In this document: positions 19,265 to 28,672 of the stretch, in pieces
Position numbering within the stretch: position 1 is the first letter of the stretch
Layout of the letters: the number at the start of each line of letters is the position of its first letter
NCBI GenBank assembly: GCA_020720365.1
Contig: DYOU01000014.1
Coordinates: 1 to 34,309 of the forward strand
Direction: 5' to 3'
Length of the DNA: 34,309 nucleotides
Origin: Candidatus Elulimicrobium sp.
GTDB lineage: Bacteria; Omnitrophota; Gorgyraeia; Zapsychrales; Fredricksoniimonadaceae
Notes under the pieces: model-generated
What the model saw: the letters and a program-made list of their open reading frames with translations, nothing else
What the model was told of the DNA's origin: nothing
Databases searched by the model: none
Program-made: the position numbers and the translations under genes

Positions 19265-20646
19265 TGCTCGTAGACCTCAATATAATGTTTAGCCGACTCT
19301 TTCCATGTAAACCGATACGCCATGGCGTGAACGATCAACTCGGAAAACTTTTCTTTCTTGGAATACGCACCTACTGCCCGGTCTACTGCTTCCAACAGCC
19401 CTGATACACTATAAGAAGAAAGCACAAAACCATTCCCCTGTTTTCTATGCGATGAAACATCCGCCACCGTATCGATCAAGCCTCCAACAGCAGAAACAAT
19501 AGGAATTGTCCCATAACGTAAAGCGATCATCTGCGCTAACCCACAAGGTTCATAGACTGAAGGCATCAGGAAAAAATCCGCTCCCGCATAAATCTGATGT
19601 GAAATATCTTCATTATCCTTAACTAACGCTGAAAACTGGTGCGGATAACGCCTTGACAGATGTTTTAATAACTTCTGATATTTGTCATCTCCTACCCCAA
19701 GAAAGACCATCTGGATCGGCCTCTGCATTAACCCCTCAATCGAGCTCTCAATCAAGTCGATCCCTTTTTGATAACACAAACGACCTACAAAACCAAAAAC
19801 CGGGATATCCGATATTTGAGGTAACCCAAAAATCTTCTGCAATTTTTCTTTATGGATCTTCTTGGCTAAACGATCCTGCGATGAATAAGGAGGATCAATA
19901 TGCTCATCTTGCTCTGGATCCCAAATCCGATAATCCAACCCATTCAATATCCCCGCTAAGCAGGATCTTTTTGTCTGTAAAACCCCCTCCAGACCACATC
20001 CCCACTCTTTTGTCTGAATTTCCCTGGCGTACTGAGGACTCACGGTCGTTACATAATCACTGAAAACAATACCGGCTTTCATTAAATTAACCTTATCGTA
20101 AAACTCCAGCTGATGATCGTTAAACAACTTGATATCCACGCCAAGCTTGGGGTACGCTTCCATCGAAAAGAGCCCCTGATAAGCCAGATTATGTACCGTA
20201 AAAACTGTTTTTGTCCGTATAAAGAAAGGATCATTCGCTAAAGGGTCCTTCAAAAGAACCGGAATAAGGCCCGTCTGCCAGTCATGACAATGGATAATAT
20301 CCACCGGATCTCCGATATCTTTAAGCAACTGCAATGCTTCACGGCAAAAAAATGTAAATCGATCCAAATTATCCGGATAATCTTTCGCACTATCCCCATA
20401 CAATTGGGGACGATCAAAAAAGTCTTTATTCTCAATAAAAAAAACTTTTATACCCCGTCCCATCGTCGATAAAGAAGCCCGATCATTAAAAAAAGCCTTA
20501 TTCCCGACAACACGATAATGGGGCATGATAATCATCAACTCATGACCCAAGGCTTCCAATTCAAGAGGTAAAGTACCGCACACATCCGCTAATCCGCCGG
20601 TCTTAGCAAAAGAAACAATTTCAGAAGCAATAAAGACAATCCTCAT
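19252..20646 (-). CDS. glgA: Glycogen/starch synthase
   Basis: MRIVFIASEIVSFAKTGGLADVCGTLPLELEALGH, HCHDWQTGLIPVLL, PSVYEPCGLAQMIALRYGTIPIV. Confidence 0.93.
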   Translation of the reverse strand: MRIVFIASEIVSFAKTGGLADVCGTLPLELEALGHELMIIMPHYRVVGNKAFFNDRASLSTMGRGIKVFFIENKDFFDRPQLYGDSAKDYPDNLDRFTFFCREALQLLKDIGDPVDIIHCHDWQTGLIPVLLKDPLANDPFFIRTKTVFTVHNLAYQGLFSMEAYPKLGVDIKLFNDHQLEFYDKVNLMKAGIVFSDYVTTVSPQYAREIQTKEWGCGLEGVLQTKRSCLAGILNGLDYRIWDPEQDEHIDPPYSSQDRLAKKIHKEKLQKIFGLPQISDIPVFGFVGRLCYQKGIDLIESSIEGLMQRPIQMVFLGVGDDKYQKLLKHLSRRYPHQFSALVKDNEDISHQIYAGADFFLMPSVYEPCGLAQMIALRYGTIPIVSAVGGLIDTVADVSSHRKQGNGFVLSSYSVSGLLEAVDRAVGAYSKKEKFSELIVHAMAYRFTWKESAKHYIEVYEQCRS

Positions 20647-23219
20647 ATCTTTTTCATCTCTGACCAATTCATTCCATATTTAACCGTTACATCGATCGGG
20701 ACAGAAAGCTTCACCGCCGTTTCCATAACAAGCCTTACAATACCAGAAAATTCTTGAATATCCTTCTTAGGCACGTTAAAAACCAATTCATCATGTACCG
20801 TAATGATCATTCGGCTGTCAAAGTTCCGACGGCTTATCTCATCAGCCATGCGAATCATGGCAATTTTGATAATATCCGCCGCCGTCCCTTGAACCGGCGT
20901 ATTGACAGCCTGCCGTTCGGCAAACTGACGAATAGCCTGATTCCGGCTATTAATTTCAGGAAGATACCTGCGTCTGTGAAAAAGAGTCTCCACATACCCC
21001 TGCGCATGAGCCTTCTCAATTTCCCGGTCCATAAACGCTTTTATCCCCGGATACCGCATAAAATACCGCTCAATAAACCCCTTCGCTTCTTTAGGGGAAA
21101 CTCCCAGGTCTTTCGCCAATCCAAAGGCACTCATACCATAAATAATGCCAAAATTGATCCTTTTCGCACTATAACGCATATCCGATGTCACATCTTTCTG
21201 TTCAACATCAAAAATCAATGCCGCCGTGAACGTGTGAATATCCTCACCCTTCAGGAATGCCTTTTTTAAATCCTGATCATCGGCCAAGTGCGCCAGCACC
21301 CGAAGTTCGATCTGGGAATAATCCGCCGACATCAAATAGCTCTCTTGACCGGAAGGAATAAACGCCCGGCGGATCATTCGCCCTTCCTCCGTGCGAATAG
21401 GAATATTCTGCAAATTCGGATGGCTCGAACTTAAACGGCCTGTTTCAGTACCTGCCTGATTGAACGAACAGTGTATTCGCCCCGTTAACGGGTCAACCAT
21501 TTTAGGCAAAGCATCAATATATGTTGATTTTAACTTCGCTAATTGACGATACTCAAGAATAAGCGCAGGAAGCTCATGTTGCGAGGCCAGGCGAGTCAGG
21601 ACTTCTTCATCCGTCGAAAACCCTGTCTTGGTTTTTTTGCTTCCCGACAACTTCAATTTCTCAAAAAGAATAACCCCCAATTGCTTCGAAGAATTACAAT
21701 TAAACTCTTCTCCTGCCAACACATAGAGCTTTTGAGTCATCGCACCGATCTTTTCTTCACTATCTCGGCTTAACCGCGCTAACAGCTCAACATCAAGACC
21801 AACGCCCTCTTTCTCCATTTGCAATAAAACCCCGCTCAATGGATATTCCATATCACTATAAAGATCCCAAAGGCCGCGGTCTTTAAGCATATTCACTAAC
21901 GGTTTATAAAGCGCTAACACAACCTCTGCCTCTTTTGCTAAAGAAACATCCTCATTCATCGGCCTCTTCAAAATACTCCACGCCAAAGCTTCCAGGGAAT
22001 GAGCGGACTGACCGGAACTCATCAAATATCCTGCTAAAAGAACATCGAAGATAGTCCCCTTGATCTTAATACCCGCCTGAGCTAAAAATCGACGGGAAAC
22101 TTTGGAGTCATACATGACTTTAATAACATCGTCAGATTCCAAAACCGCCCTCAGTGGCTCAAGCCCGCTTGACTCACTTTGAAAAGAAGCCGCTCCAACG
22201 GCGGCGGCAAACCCTCCCTTTTTATCAAAAATAAACGCAGCCTGACCTGAGCTTATAGCCTGCCTGACAAAAACAGAAACGTCGACCAAAGGCACCTCTT
22301 GTAGAAAGTCCGAATGAATGTGAGATCCCTGAGGATCGCTGAAAGACAACTGAAATTCTTCTTTTACCGGCTGTAAACCATCCAAGAGGACGCGAAACTC
22401 AAGCTGAGTGAATATTTGCTTAAGACGGTTTGTGTCGGCTCCATTCCACTGTAAATCACTCAACTGACAATCCACTGGCGTATCCATATCCAGCGTCGCT
22501 AATTCCCTGCTCAACAACGCCGCCCCGCGGCCTGCCTGGATCTTTTCTTTTAATTTTCCCTTTAACTCATCCGCATGTGACAAGAGATTATCCAGAGAAC
22601 CATACTGAACAAGCAATTTCTGTGCGGTCACTTCTCCGATCCCATCAACCCCGGGAATATTATCACTGGTGTCGCCTGCCAACGCCAGGTAATCAACCAT
22701 CTGAGATGGCGCTACACCAAATCTCTCCTTAGTATCGTCAGCATTCAACAGAGTATCCCTGCGGCTGTTATAGATGCTGATCCCCGGAGCTAAAAGCTGA
22801 TAAAGATCTTTATCATCTGATACGATAATAACCTCAACCCCACTCACGCTAAAGCGACGAGTCAGCACGGCGATTACATCATCTGCTTCATACCCCTCGA
22901 CTGCAAACTGCGGAATCCGAAACGCAGTCACGACCTCTTTAATAACCGGCATTTGAAGAAGCATATCCTCAGGCATTGCCGAACGATGTGCCTTATATTC
23001 CACGTATTTTTCTTTACGCTTTGAATAACGGCCAACATCAAAACACGCCGCGACAAAAGACGGCTGATAACGCGTAAGCAGCTTTTTTAAAATATTAACG
23101 AATCCAAAGACTGCGTTCGTAGGAGCGCCCTTTGAATTGCGCAGATCTTTAACAGCGTAAAAAGCCCTGTAACACAAGGCATGCGCGTCTATCAATATTA
23201 TTCTGGGCATCGAAGCCAT
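20643..23219 (-). CDS. polA: DNA polymerase I
   Basis: 5' nuclease DAHALCYRAFYA and DDKDLYQL; polymerase SADYSQIELRVLAHL, KRINFGIIYGMSAFGLA, VHDELVF. Confidence 0.96.
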   Translation of the reverse strand: MASMPRIILIDAHALCYRAFYAVKDLRNSKGAPTNAVFGFVNILKKLLTRYQPSFVAACFDVGRYSKRKEKYVEYKAHRSAMPEDMLLQMPVIKEVVTAFRIPQFAVEGYEADDVIAVLTRRFSVSGVEVIIVSDDKDLYQLLAPGISIYNSRRDTLLNADDTKERFGVAPSQMVDYLALAGDTSDNIPGVDGIGEVTAQKLLVQYGSLDNLLSHADELKGKLKEKIQAGRGAALLSRELATLDMDTPVDCQLSDLQWNGADTNRLKQIFTQLEFRVLLDGLQPVKEEFQLSFSDPQGSHIHSDFLQEVPLVDVSVFVRQAISSGQAAFIFDKKGGFAAAVGAASFQSESSGLEPLRAVLESDDVIKVMYDSKVSRRFLAQAGIKIKGTIFDVLLAGYLMSSGQSAHSLEALAWSILKRPMNEDVSLAKEAEVVLALYKPLVNMLKDRGLWDLYSDMEYPLSGVLLQMEKEGVGLDVELLARLSRDSEEKIGAMTQKLYVLAGEEFNCNSSKQLGVILFEKLKLSGSKKTKTGFSTDEEVLTRLASQHELPALILEYRQLAKLKSTYIDALPKMVDPLTGRIHCSFNQAGTETGRLSSSHPNLQNIPIRTEEGRMIRRAFIPSGQESYLMSADYSQIELRVLAHLADDQDLKKAFLKGEDIHTFTAALIFDVEQKDVTSDMRYSAKRINFGIIYGMSAFGLAKDLGVSPKEAKGFIERYFMRYPGIKAFMDREIEKAHAQGYVETLFHRRRYLPEINSRNQAIRQFAERQAVNTPVQGTAADIIKIAMIRMADEISRRNFDSRMIITVHDELVFNVPKKDIQEFSGIVRLVMETAVKLSVPIDVTVKYGMNWSEMKKI

Positions 23220-23225
23220 AAAAAC

Positions 23226-24038
23226 CTAACGGGAAAAATCATTATCGAGGGCCTCAGAAACACTGCGGCTTTTACTTTCCATATGCCATTCTTTTGCCTG
23301 GACTTCCAGCAGGAACTTTTCTTTAGCGAACTGGGCACGTTTTAACGCCTGACGCGCCGCTTGACTCCTGGGATTAATCACAACAGCTGTTCCCAAGAGA
23401 TCAATCGCTTCATCAAAATTGCCAACTTCCAACATCTCCTGCCCTTTTTGATGCGCTGTTTCAAAATCCAATGCCTGATTACGCTCTGCCGTCCGTCTCA
23501 TTTTATTCTTTGCAGCAACAATACTCGAGGAAAACTCTTCTGCTTGATCCCGTATCCTGGCAGCCCCTGCCAATGGCACATGCTTATATGCCTTCATTAA
23601 TTCCTCTTGAGCTATCAATGTCCAAACATCATCTGCGCGGCCCTTATTAACCCTTTCCTGCAAATACTGAACCGCCAAAACGTACTTCCCCTGTTTAGAA
23701 TAAAGAGTACCTAAATTGTTATAGGCCGGAAGATAACGGGGATCAAGCTGTATCGCTTTCAAATAACTCGCTTCAGCTTCACTATTTTGATCAATAAATT
23801 CCTGCATCAAACCAACGTCATTGCAGATTTCCGCATTCTCGGGAAGGATCGCCAAGGCACTTTGATAAAAATAAAGCGCTTTCTTATAATTCCCCTGATT
23901 CTGATGCATAACGCCCTGCTGACGAAACTCGATCGCCGTATCCATATCAGATCCTGCGGAGGCTATGTACTGAAAAAAAACAACAATACAGAAAATCCCA
24001 ACCCAGGCCAACATGCGACCCCAATGGCTATTTCCCAT
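23226..24038 (-). CDS. Tetratricopeptide-repeat protein with N-terminal membrane/signal segment
   Basis: Start MGNSHWGRMLAW at 24038 with AGGGGGAG SD; TPR-type helices (GNYKKALYFYQSALAILPEN, AEASYLKAIQLDPRYLPAYNNLGTLYSKQGKYVLAVQYL). Confidence 0.75.
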   Translation of the reverse strand: MGNSHWGRMLAWVGIFCIVVFFQYIASAGSDMDTAIEFRQQGVMHQNQGNYKKALYFYQSALAILPENAEICNDVGLMQEFIDQNSEAEASYLKAIQLDPRYLPAYNNLGTLYSKQGKYVLAVQYLQERVNKGRADDVWTLIAQEELMKAYKHVPLAGAARIRDQAEEFSSSIVAAKNKMRRTAERNQALDFETAHQKGQEMLEVGNFDEAIDLLGTAVVINPRSQAARQALKRAQFAKEKFLLEVQAKEWHMESKSRSVSEALDNDFSR

Positions 24039-25065
24039 CGCTCCCCCTTTCAAGTTGCGATACAATATCAATTGCAAAAATTGACTCAATCCTTTTTATA
24101 AGTTCCATTCGCTCCAATAGCCAGGGCTCTTCCACTCCAAGAATAGTTTTAGCCGCTACCTCTCCCTGACGAAGGGATAAGGCTGTTTCCATACTATAGG
24201 ACCCTAAGAATTTAGGATCTGCCAATTCCATCACCGCATCTGCCGCATACACATCAGGCCTATTGGAACGCATCGTTGTATGGACACAGATCCGATCCTG
24301 GATCAACAGGTCATCTTCAGCTAAAAAACGAAGATCAGGGGCTGCGTCCTCAACAACAAGCATCCCACAAGCCAGCACTTTCCCTGAATGAAGGCGCACC
24401 GCCTGAACCTCCCCTTCACCCAAAACATCTGTAATATTGTTATGCGGCATTATACGCAATCCACTCCCATCGATCAAAGACCTTAACATCTCATTCAAAG
24501 CACCCTCTACAACCTCCCCCTCCCCAGGAAGAATCTTTTCCTGAGATAAAACCAGGATCACTTCTTTTTCTGCTAACTTAAAAGCCAGCGCCATCTCGAT
24601 CCCCCGCAACGAGGTCGGCGCAACGACTACCGTCTCCACTTCGATCATATGCTTTAACATCTGGCGGATCGAATCCAGCCTGGAAAAGTGAAATACCCCC
24701 CGCCGGCGGGATCCCTTCACCTCAGGCAAGCGTATGTGAGGCGTGTCCGTGATCAATAAGGCATCATAATCAAGCTGCAATCGATCCGCTAAAAACAATT
24801 TACGGCGCTTCACATTAATGCGGGATAATTCTTTATCAAGGATAACTTCGACTTTATTATTCTTATAGAAATCGAACCCTGCACAAAAAACATCTTTCTC
24901 TTTATTCTTTCGGGTAACCATCCCGGGGAAAAAACTACGGTCATACGGCAATTCACCATCCGTGGAGACAAGCGTAATATCCCAATCAACGCCACCCGTA
25001 CGCATCGTACGTATCGCTGAAAAAGCTGCCGGAGATTGTCCAATAATAATTAGTTTTGGCATCAC
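24028..25065 (-). CDS. FAD/NAD(P)-dependent oxidoreductase-like protein with degenerate cofactor motifs
   Basis: Whole-length similarity to pyridine-nucleotide-disulfide oxidoreductase pattern, but GQSPAA, LLITDTP, VVVAPTSLRGIEMA and VYAADAV replace the usual glycine-rich/ATG/GD motifs. Confidence 0.65.
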   Translation of the reverse strand: MMPKLIIIGQSPAAFSAIRTMRTGGVDWDITLVSTDGELPYDRSFFPGMVTRKNKEKDVFCAGFDFYKNNKVEVILDKELSRINVKRRKLFLADRLQLDYDALLITDTPHIRLPEVKGSRRRGVFHFSRLDSIRQMLKHMIEVETVVVAPTSLRGIEMALAFKLAEKEVILVLSQEKILPGEGEVVEGALNEMLRSLIDGSGLRIMPHNNITDVLGEGEVQAVRLHSGKVLACGMLVVEDAAPDLRFLAEDDLLIQDRICVHTTMRSNRPDVYAADAVMELADPKFLGSYSMETALSLRQGEVAAKTILGVEEPWLLERMELIKRIESIFAIDIVSQLERGSDGK

Positions 25066-25928
25066 ACCATCTGCATCTGGGTTTTAAATGTTTCAATCCC
25101 GTTCTTCATCAACATAACCGCCGTCAAAGGCCCAACACCACCGGGAACTGGCGTAATGAATGCCGCACGCCTGGCCGCCTCATCAAACTCGACATCTCCC
25201 ACGATCTTGCCATTTACCGCATTGATCCCTACATCAATCACAACCGAGCCCTCTCGCACCCACGCACCTTTTATAAACCCTGGCTTTCCCATAGCAACTA
25301 CCAATACTTCCGCCCTCCCAACCTGATCAATCAACCGACCGGCCTTACTGGTCCCCCTATGACAGACAGTGACTGTTGCATTTTTTTCAAGCAGCAACAA
25401 CATCATCGGTTTGCCAACAATCTCGCTGCGTCCCACGATAACAGCCTCTTTACCTGCCAGATCGATCCCGCACGACAGCAGTAAAGCCATAGCCGCCGCG
25501 GAAGTACAAGGAATAATGTTCGTCCTTCCCAACATCAAAAGCCCAAGATTAGCAATATTCATCCCTTCAATATCTTTATGCGGAACAATACGATTAACAG
25601 CTTGCTGGAAATCGATCCCTTCTGGCACCGGCTTATGCAGCATGATCCCATGGATATCAGGATCTTCATTCAACCCATGAACATAATCCAACAATTCTTT
25701 TTGAGTCACCTGTGAAGATAAATAAGCAAACTGATAATCGATCCCGATAAAATCTGCTGCGCGCTTCTGAGACTTCCCATATGAACCAGCGCTCGGTTCC
25801 TGGCCAATCGTGATGTTCATAAAACGAGGAGTTTTCCCGAACCGCACACGAAGAAGCTCTACCTCATTCTTTAGCTCTTGCTGAAGCCTTTGCGCCAGCA
25901 TTTTTCCATCAAGGATCCGGGCACTCAT
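25062..25928 (-). CDS. folD: Methylenetetrahydrofolate dehydrogenase (FolD-like), probably lacking cyclohydrolase residues
   Basis: ARILDGKMLAQ, PSAGSYGKSQKRAADFIGI, VIVGRSEIVGKPMMLLLL, ITPVPGGVGPLT. Confidence 0.9.
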   Translation of the reverse strand: MSARILDGKMLAQRLQQELKNEVELLRVRFGKTPRFMNITIGQEPSAGSYGKSQKRAADFIGIDYQFAYLSSQVTQKELLDYVHGLNEDPDIHGIMLHKPVPEGIDFQQAVNRIVPHKDIEGMNIANLGLLMLGRTNIIPCTSAAAMALLLSCGIDLAGKEAVIVGRSEIVGKPMMLLLLEKNATVTVCHRGTSKAGRLIDQVGRAEVLVVAMGKPGFIKGAWVREGSVVIDVGINAVNGKIVGDVEFDEAARRAAFITPVPGGVGPLTAVMLMKNGIETFKTQMQMV

Positions 25929-26413
25929 TGATTAGCTTCCACCATAGCTTGAGCGGCCTTAAGCCCCGCTGTTAAAAATATCTCTGCCGCAATCACATCA
26001 CTGATCAAATACCTGTTAGCTTCTTTCTTTAGGAAAGGGATCTGCTTCAACTGCACCTTACAGACCTTAATCAGCTGAACCGGAACTTTGGCGGCTTCCC
26101 GATTCGCGACCCGTAACACCGCCTTATCTCCTGATTTCCGGGCCGACACAACATCCAAATAAGCCTGGGCATCAGAACTGATCATCGTCAAAAAGAGTGC
26201 ACGGGCTTGCTCTGCGGAAACCATTGCTTTTTCAAAACGCTGGTCAATAACTTTTGATTTTCCTTTACCGATCGAATAGCGCATCGACATCACTAATAAA
26301 GAAGCCCCCATAGCCGCTGAGAGAGCCGCCGCCGATCCACCGCCAGGCACAGGCTCATGCGCTGCAAGAGACTCCAGATACTCAGATAAAGTGTGTGTTG
26401 CGTAACAAATCAT
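25925..26413 (-). CDS. Cyclodeaminase/cyclohydrolase family protein (FchA-like)
   Basis: EPVPGGGSAAALSAAMGASLLVMSMRYSIGK is characteristic of the FTCD/FchA family; overlaps folD by 4 bp. Confidence 0.85.
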   Translation of the reverse strand: MICYATHTLSEYLESLAAHEPVPGGGSAAALSAAMGASLLVMSMRYSIGKGKSKVIDQRFEKAMVSAEQARALFLTMISSDAQAYLDVVSARKSGDKAVLRVANREAAKVPVQLIKVCKVQLKQIPFLKKEANRYLISDVIAAEIFLTAGLKAAQAMVEANQ

Positions 26414-26489
26414 GAGGATTGAACAAAAAGTGAAAGGATGTTAGATATTTTACAATTTAAACAAAGAATAATTTTCCCTAATTAATTTA

Positions 26490-26518
26490 ATTCTATCGAA
26501 AAATACCTTCTTTGGCAA
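26490..26518 (-). promoter_or_regulatory. Putative promoter for the fchA-folD run
   Basis: Minus strand TTGCCA (26513-26518), 17-bp spacer, TAGAAT (26490-26495). Confidence 0.45.
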
Positions 26519-26531
26519 TATTTGATTCATA

Positions 26532-26897
26532 TTATTTATAAAAAGCGTTTTTTATAAGATCTCCGCGAAAAGAACCATCTGGCCCAATGTAAACAGCCAA
26601 TACATCAAAACGCCCGTCCATATCCACTGATCCAAAATGCGCCAAAAGGAAATGCTCCGCCGTACGATATAACTTTTGTTGTTTCTGCGGATGAACAGCT
26701 TCAAACGCATCCCAGCCATCTTCCTGGCGTGTTTTAACTTCAATGAAAACAATGACACCAGCTTCACGCGCTACAATATCCACCTCTCCGCATTTCGCGC
26801 GATAATTTTTCTCAAGGATCTCATACCCCTGAGCTAAAAGAAACCTCAAAGCAAAATCTTCGCCTGCTGCTCCCAACTTTTTTCTAGCCTGGCTCAT
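26532..26897 (-). CDS. yraN: YraN family (UPF0102) endonuclease-like protein
   Basis: GAAGEDFALRFLLAQGYEILEKNYRAKCGEVDIVAREAGVIVFIEVKTR. Confidence 0.9.
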   Translation of the reverse strand: MSQARKKLGAAGEDFALRFLLAQGYEILEKNYRAKCGEVDIVAREAGVIVFIEVKTRQEDGWDAFEAVHPQKQQKLYRTAEHFLLAHFGSVDMDGRFDVLAVYIGPDGSFRGDLIKNAFYK

Positions 26898-27550
26898 AAA
26901 ACATTAAACGATTTACGATGAATTGGTGAAAGCCCATGCGCTCGGATCGCAGCCCGATGCGCGGCAGTAGGATACCCTTTATGCTGACAAAAGCCATACT
27001 GAGGATAGATCGCATCATATTCATACAGAATACGATCCCGTGTAACCTTAGCAATAATACTGGCACAGGCGATTGAAAGGCTGCGAGCGTCCCCTCTCAC
27101 CACTGTCTGCACTCTGAATGGAACAGCGGCTGTAAAACAATTCCCGTCAACCAAAAGCTTTACCGACGCATCAAAGTACGGCAATAATCTTACCTCCTCC
27201 GGTAACCGCTCCCGTAAATCCATAACGGCCGCCGCCATCGCCAAATGAGAAGCCCGAAGAATATTGACTTCATCAATCACCGACTCACTCATGATCCCCA
27301 CACCGACATAAGCACGCGCGTGAATCTGTTCGAATGCTCTTGCCCTCTGAGCCGCACTTAAAACTTTGGAATCGCCGATCCGAACTGAGAAATCCGTGCC
27401 TCTTAAATATACAGCACCTGCCACAACCGGACCTGCTAATGGCCCCCGCCCGGCCTCGTCAACGCCAAAAACAAAACGAAAGCCGTTACCGGCTTTCGCT
27501 TGATGATCAAAATCAATTAATTCCTGAATATGACCTGACTTCAACTTCAT
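26894..27550 (-). CDS. rnhB: Ribonuclease HII
   Basis: FGVDEAGRGPLAGPVVAGAVYL, SIACASIIAKVTRDR. Confidence 0.95.
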   Translation of the reverse strand: MKLKSGHIQELIDFDHQAKAGNGFRFVFGVDEAGRGPLAGPVVAGAVYLRGTDFSVRIGDSKVLSAAQRARAFEQIHARAYVGVGIMSESVIDEVNILRASHLAMAAAVMDLRERLPEEVRLLPYFDASVKLLVDGNCFTAAVPFRVQTVVRGDARSLSIACASIIAKVTRDRILYEYDAIYPQYGFCQHKGYPTAAHRAAIRAHGLSPIHRKSFNVL

Positions 27551-27936
27551 TAAACCGCTACAGGAACCGCGGCCGACTCTTTCACTGCCTCAGTCTCAAC
27601 ACGCGCTGATCTTCCGGTACGATCGCGCAGAAAGAATAATTTCGCGCGCTTCACTCGCCCCTTGCTGATAACCTTCAAACTATCAATCACTGGTGAATGA
27701 AGAGGAAACGACTTCTCCACACCCTCACCAAAAGAGATCTTACGCACAGTAAAAACTTCTTTGATCCCCGCACCGCGTTTACCAATAACGATCCCCTCCC
27801 AGGAATGAAGGCGAACCTTATCCGCTTCCTGAACCTTGATCTTCATCTTGACGGTATCACCGACTGCGAACAAAGGGATATCCTTACGAATAAAACCTGC
27901 TTCAAACTTCTTGAGTTTCTCAATACGACTTGCCAT
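27550..27936 (-). CDS. rplS: 50S ribosomal protein L19
   Basis: AVGDTVKMKIKVQEADKVRLHSWEGIVIGKRGAGIKEVFTVRKISFGEGVEKSFPLHSP. Confidence 0.95.
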   Translation of the reverse strand: MASRIEKLKKFEAGFIRKDIPLFAVGDTVKMKIKVQEADKVRLHSWEGIVIGKRGAGIKEVFTVRKISFGEGVEKSFPLHSPVIDSLKVISKGRVKRAKLFFLRDRTGRSARVETEAVKESAAVPVAV

Positions 27937-27952
27937 TTTTTTACCCCTGCTT

Positions 27953-28636
27953 CTATTTTACATTTAATAAGTCCGGGCGAAATACCTTCGTGCGGGCCAA
28001 AGCCTGCTCGTTTCGCCATTTTTTTACGGCTTGATGATTGCCGGATAATAACACAAGAGGTGTTTTTTTTCCACAAAAATCTGATGGACGCGTATATTGC
28101 GGATATTCCAACAGGTTATGTTCAAAAGATTCATCTTCCAATGAGGTCTCTTTTCCAAGCACTCCGGGGATTAATCGCGTAAGGGCATCCACCACTACCA
28201 TTGCGGGCAATTCTCCTCCTGTCAGCACATAATCTCCGATCGAAATACTTTCATCAACCACCATTTCACGAACCCGCTCATCGATCCCCTCATAATGACC
28301 GCAAATAAAGATTATATTCTTTTCCTTTGCCAACTCTTTTGCTTTTGCCTGGGTAAACGTCGTTCCGCCAGGGCACATATAAATCACTTTAGCCTTCCTC
28401 CGCCCCTTGATCTTCTTCACTGCATCTACCAGCGGCTGAGGCGTCATCACCATCCCTGGGCCTCCGCCAAAAGGACGGTCATCCACCTTGCGATGCGGAT
28501 CTTTTGAGAAATTCCGTAAGTCATGGATACGAAAATCAATCAATTTCTTAGCCTGCGCCCGTTTCATTATCGACTCATCTAAAACAGGTGAAAACATATG
28601 CGGAAAGATCGTAATAATATCAATACACTGCATCAT
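27953..28636 (-). CDS. trmD: tRNA (guanine-N1)-methyltransferase
   Basis: IDIITIFPHMFSPVL, DDRPFGGGPGMVMTPQPL, YVLTGGELPAMVVVDALTRLIPGVLG. Confidence 0.95.
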   Translation of the reverse strand: MMQCIDIITIFPHMFSPVLDESIMKRAQAKKLIDFRIHDLRNFSKDPHRKVDDRPFGGGPGMVMTPQPLVDAVKKIKGRRKAKVIYMCPGGTTFTQAKAKELAKEKNIIFICGHYEGIDERVREMVVDESISIGDYVLTGGELPAMVVVDALTRLIPGVLGKETSLEDESFEHNLLEYPQYTRPSDFCGKKTPLVLLSGNHQAVKKWRNEQALARTKVFRPDLLNVK

Positions 28637-28672
28637 TCAGCTCCTTGAAATAATTTTTTCATAACGCACTGC

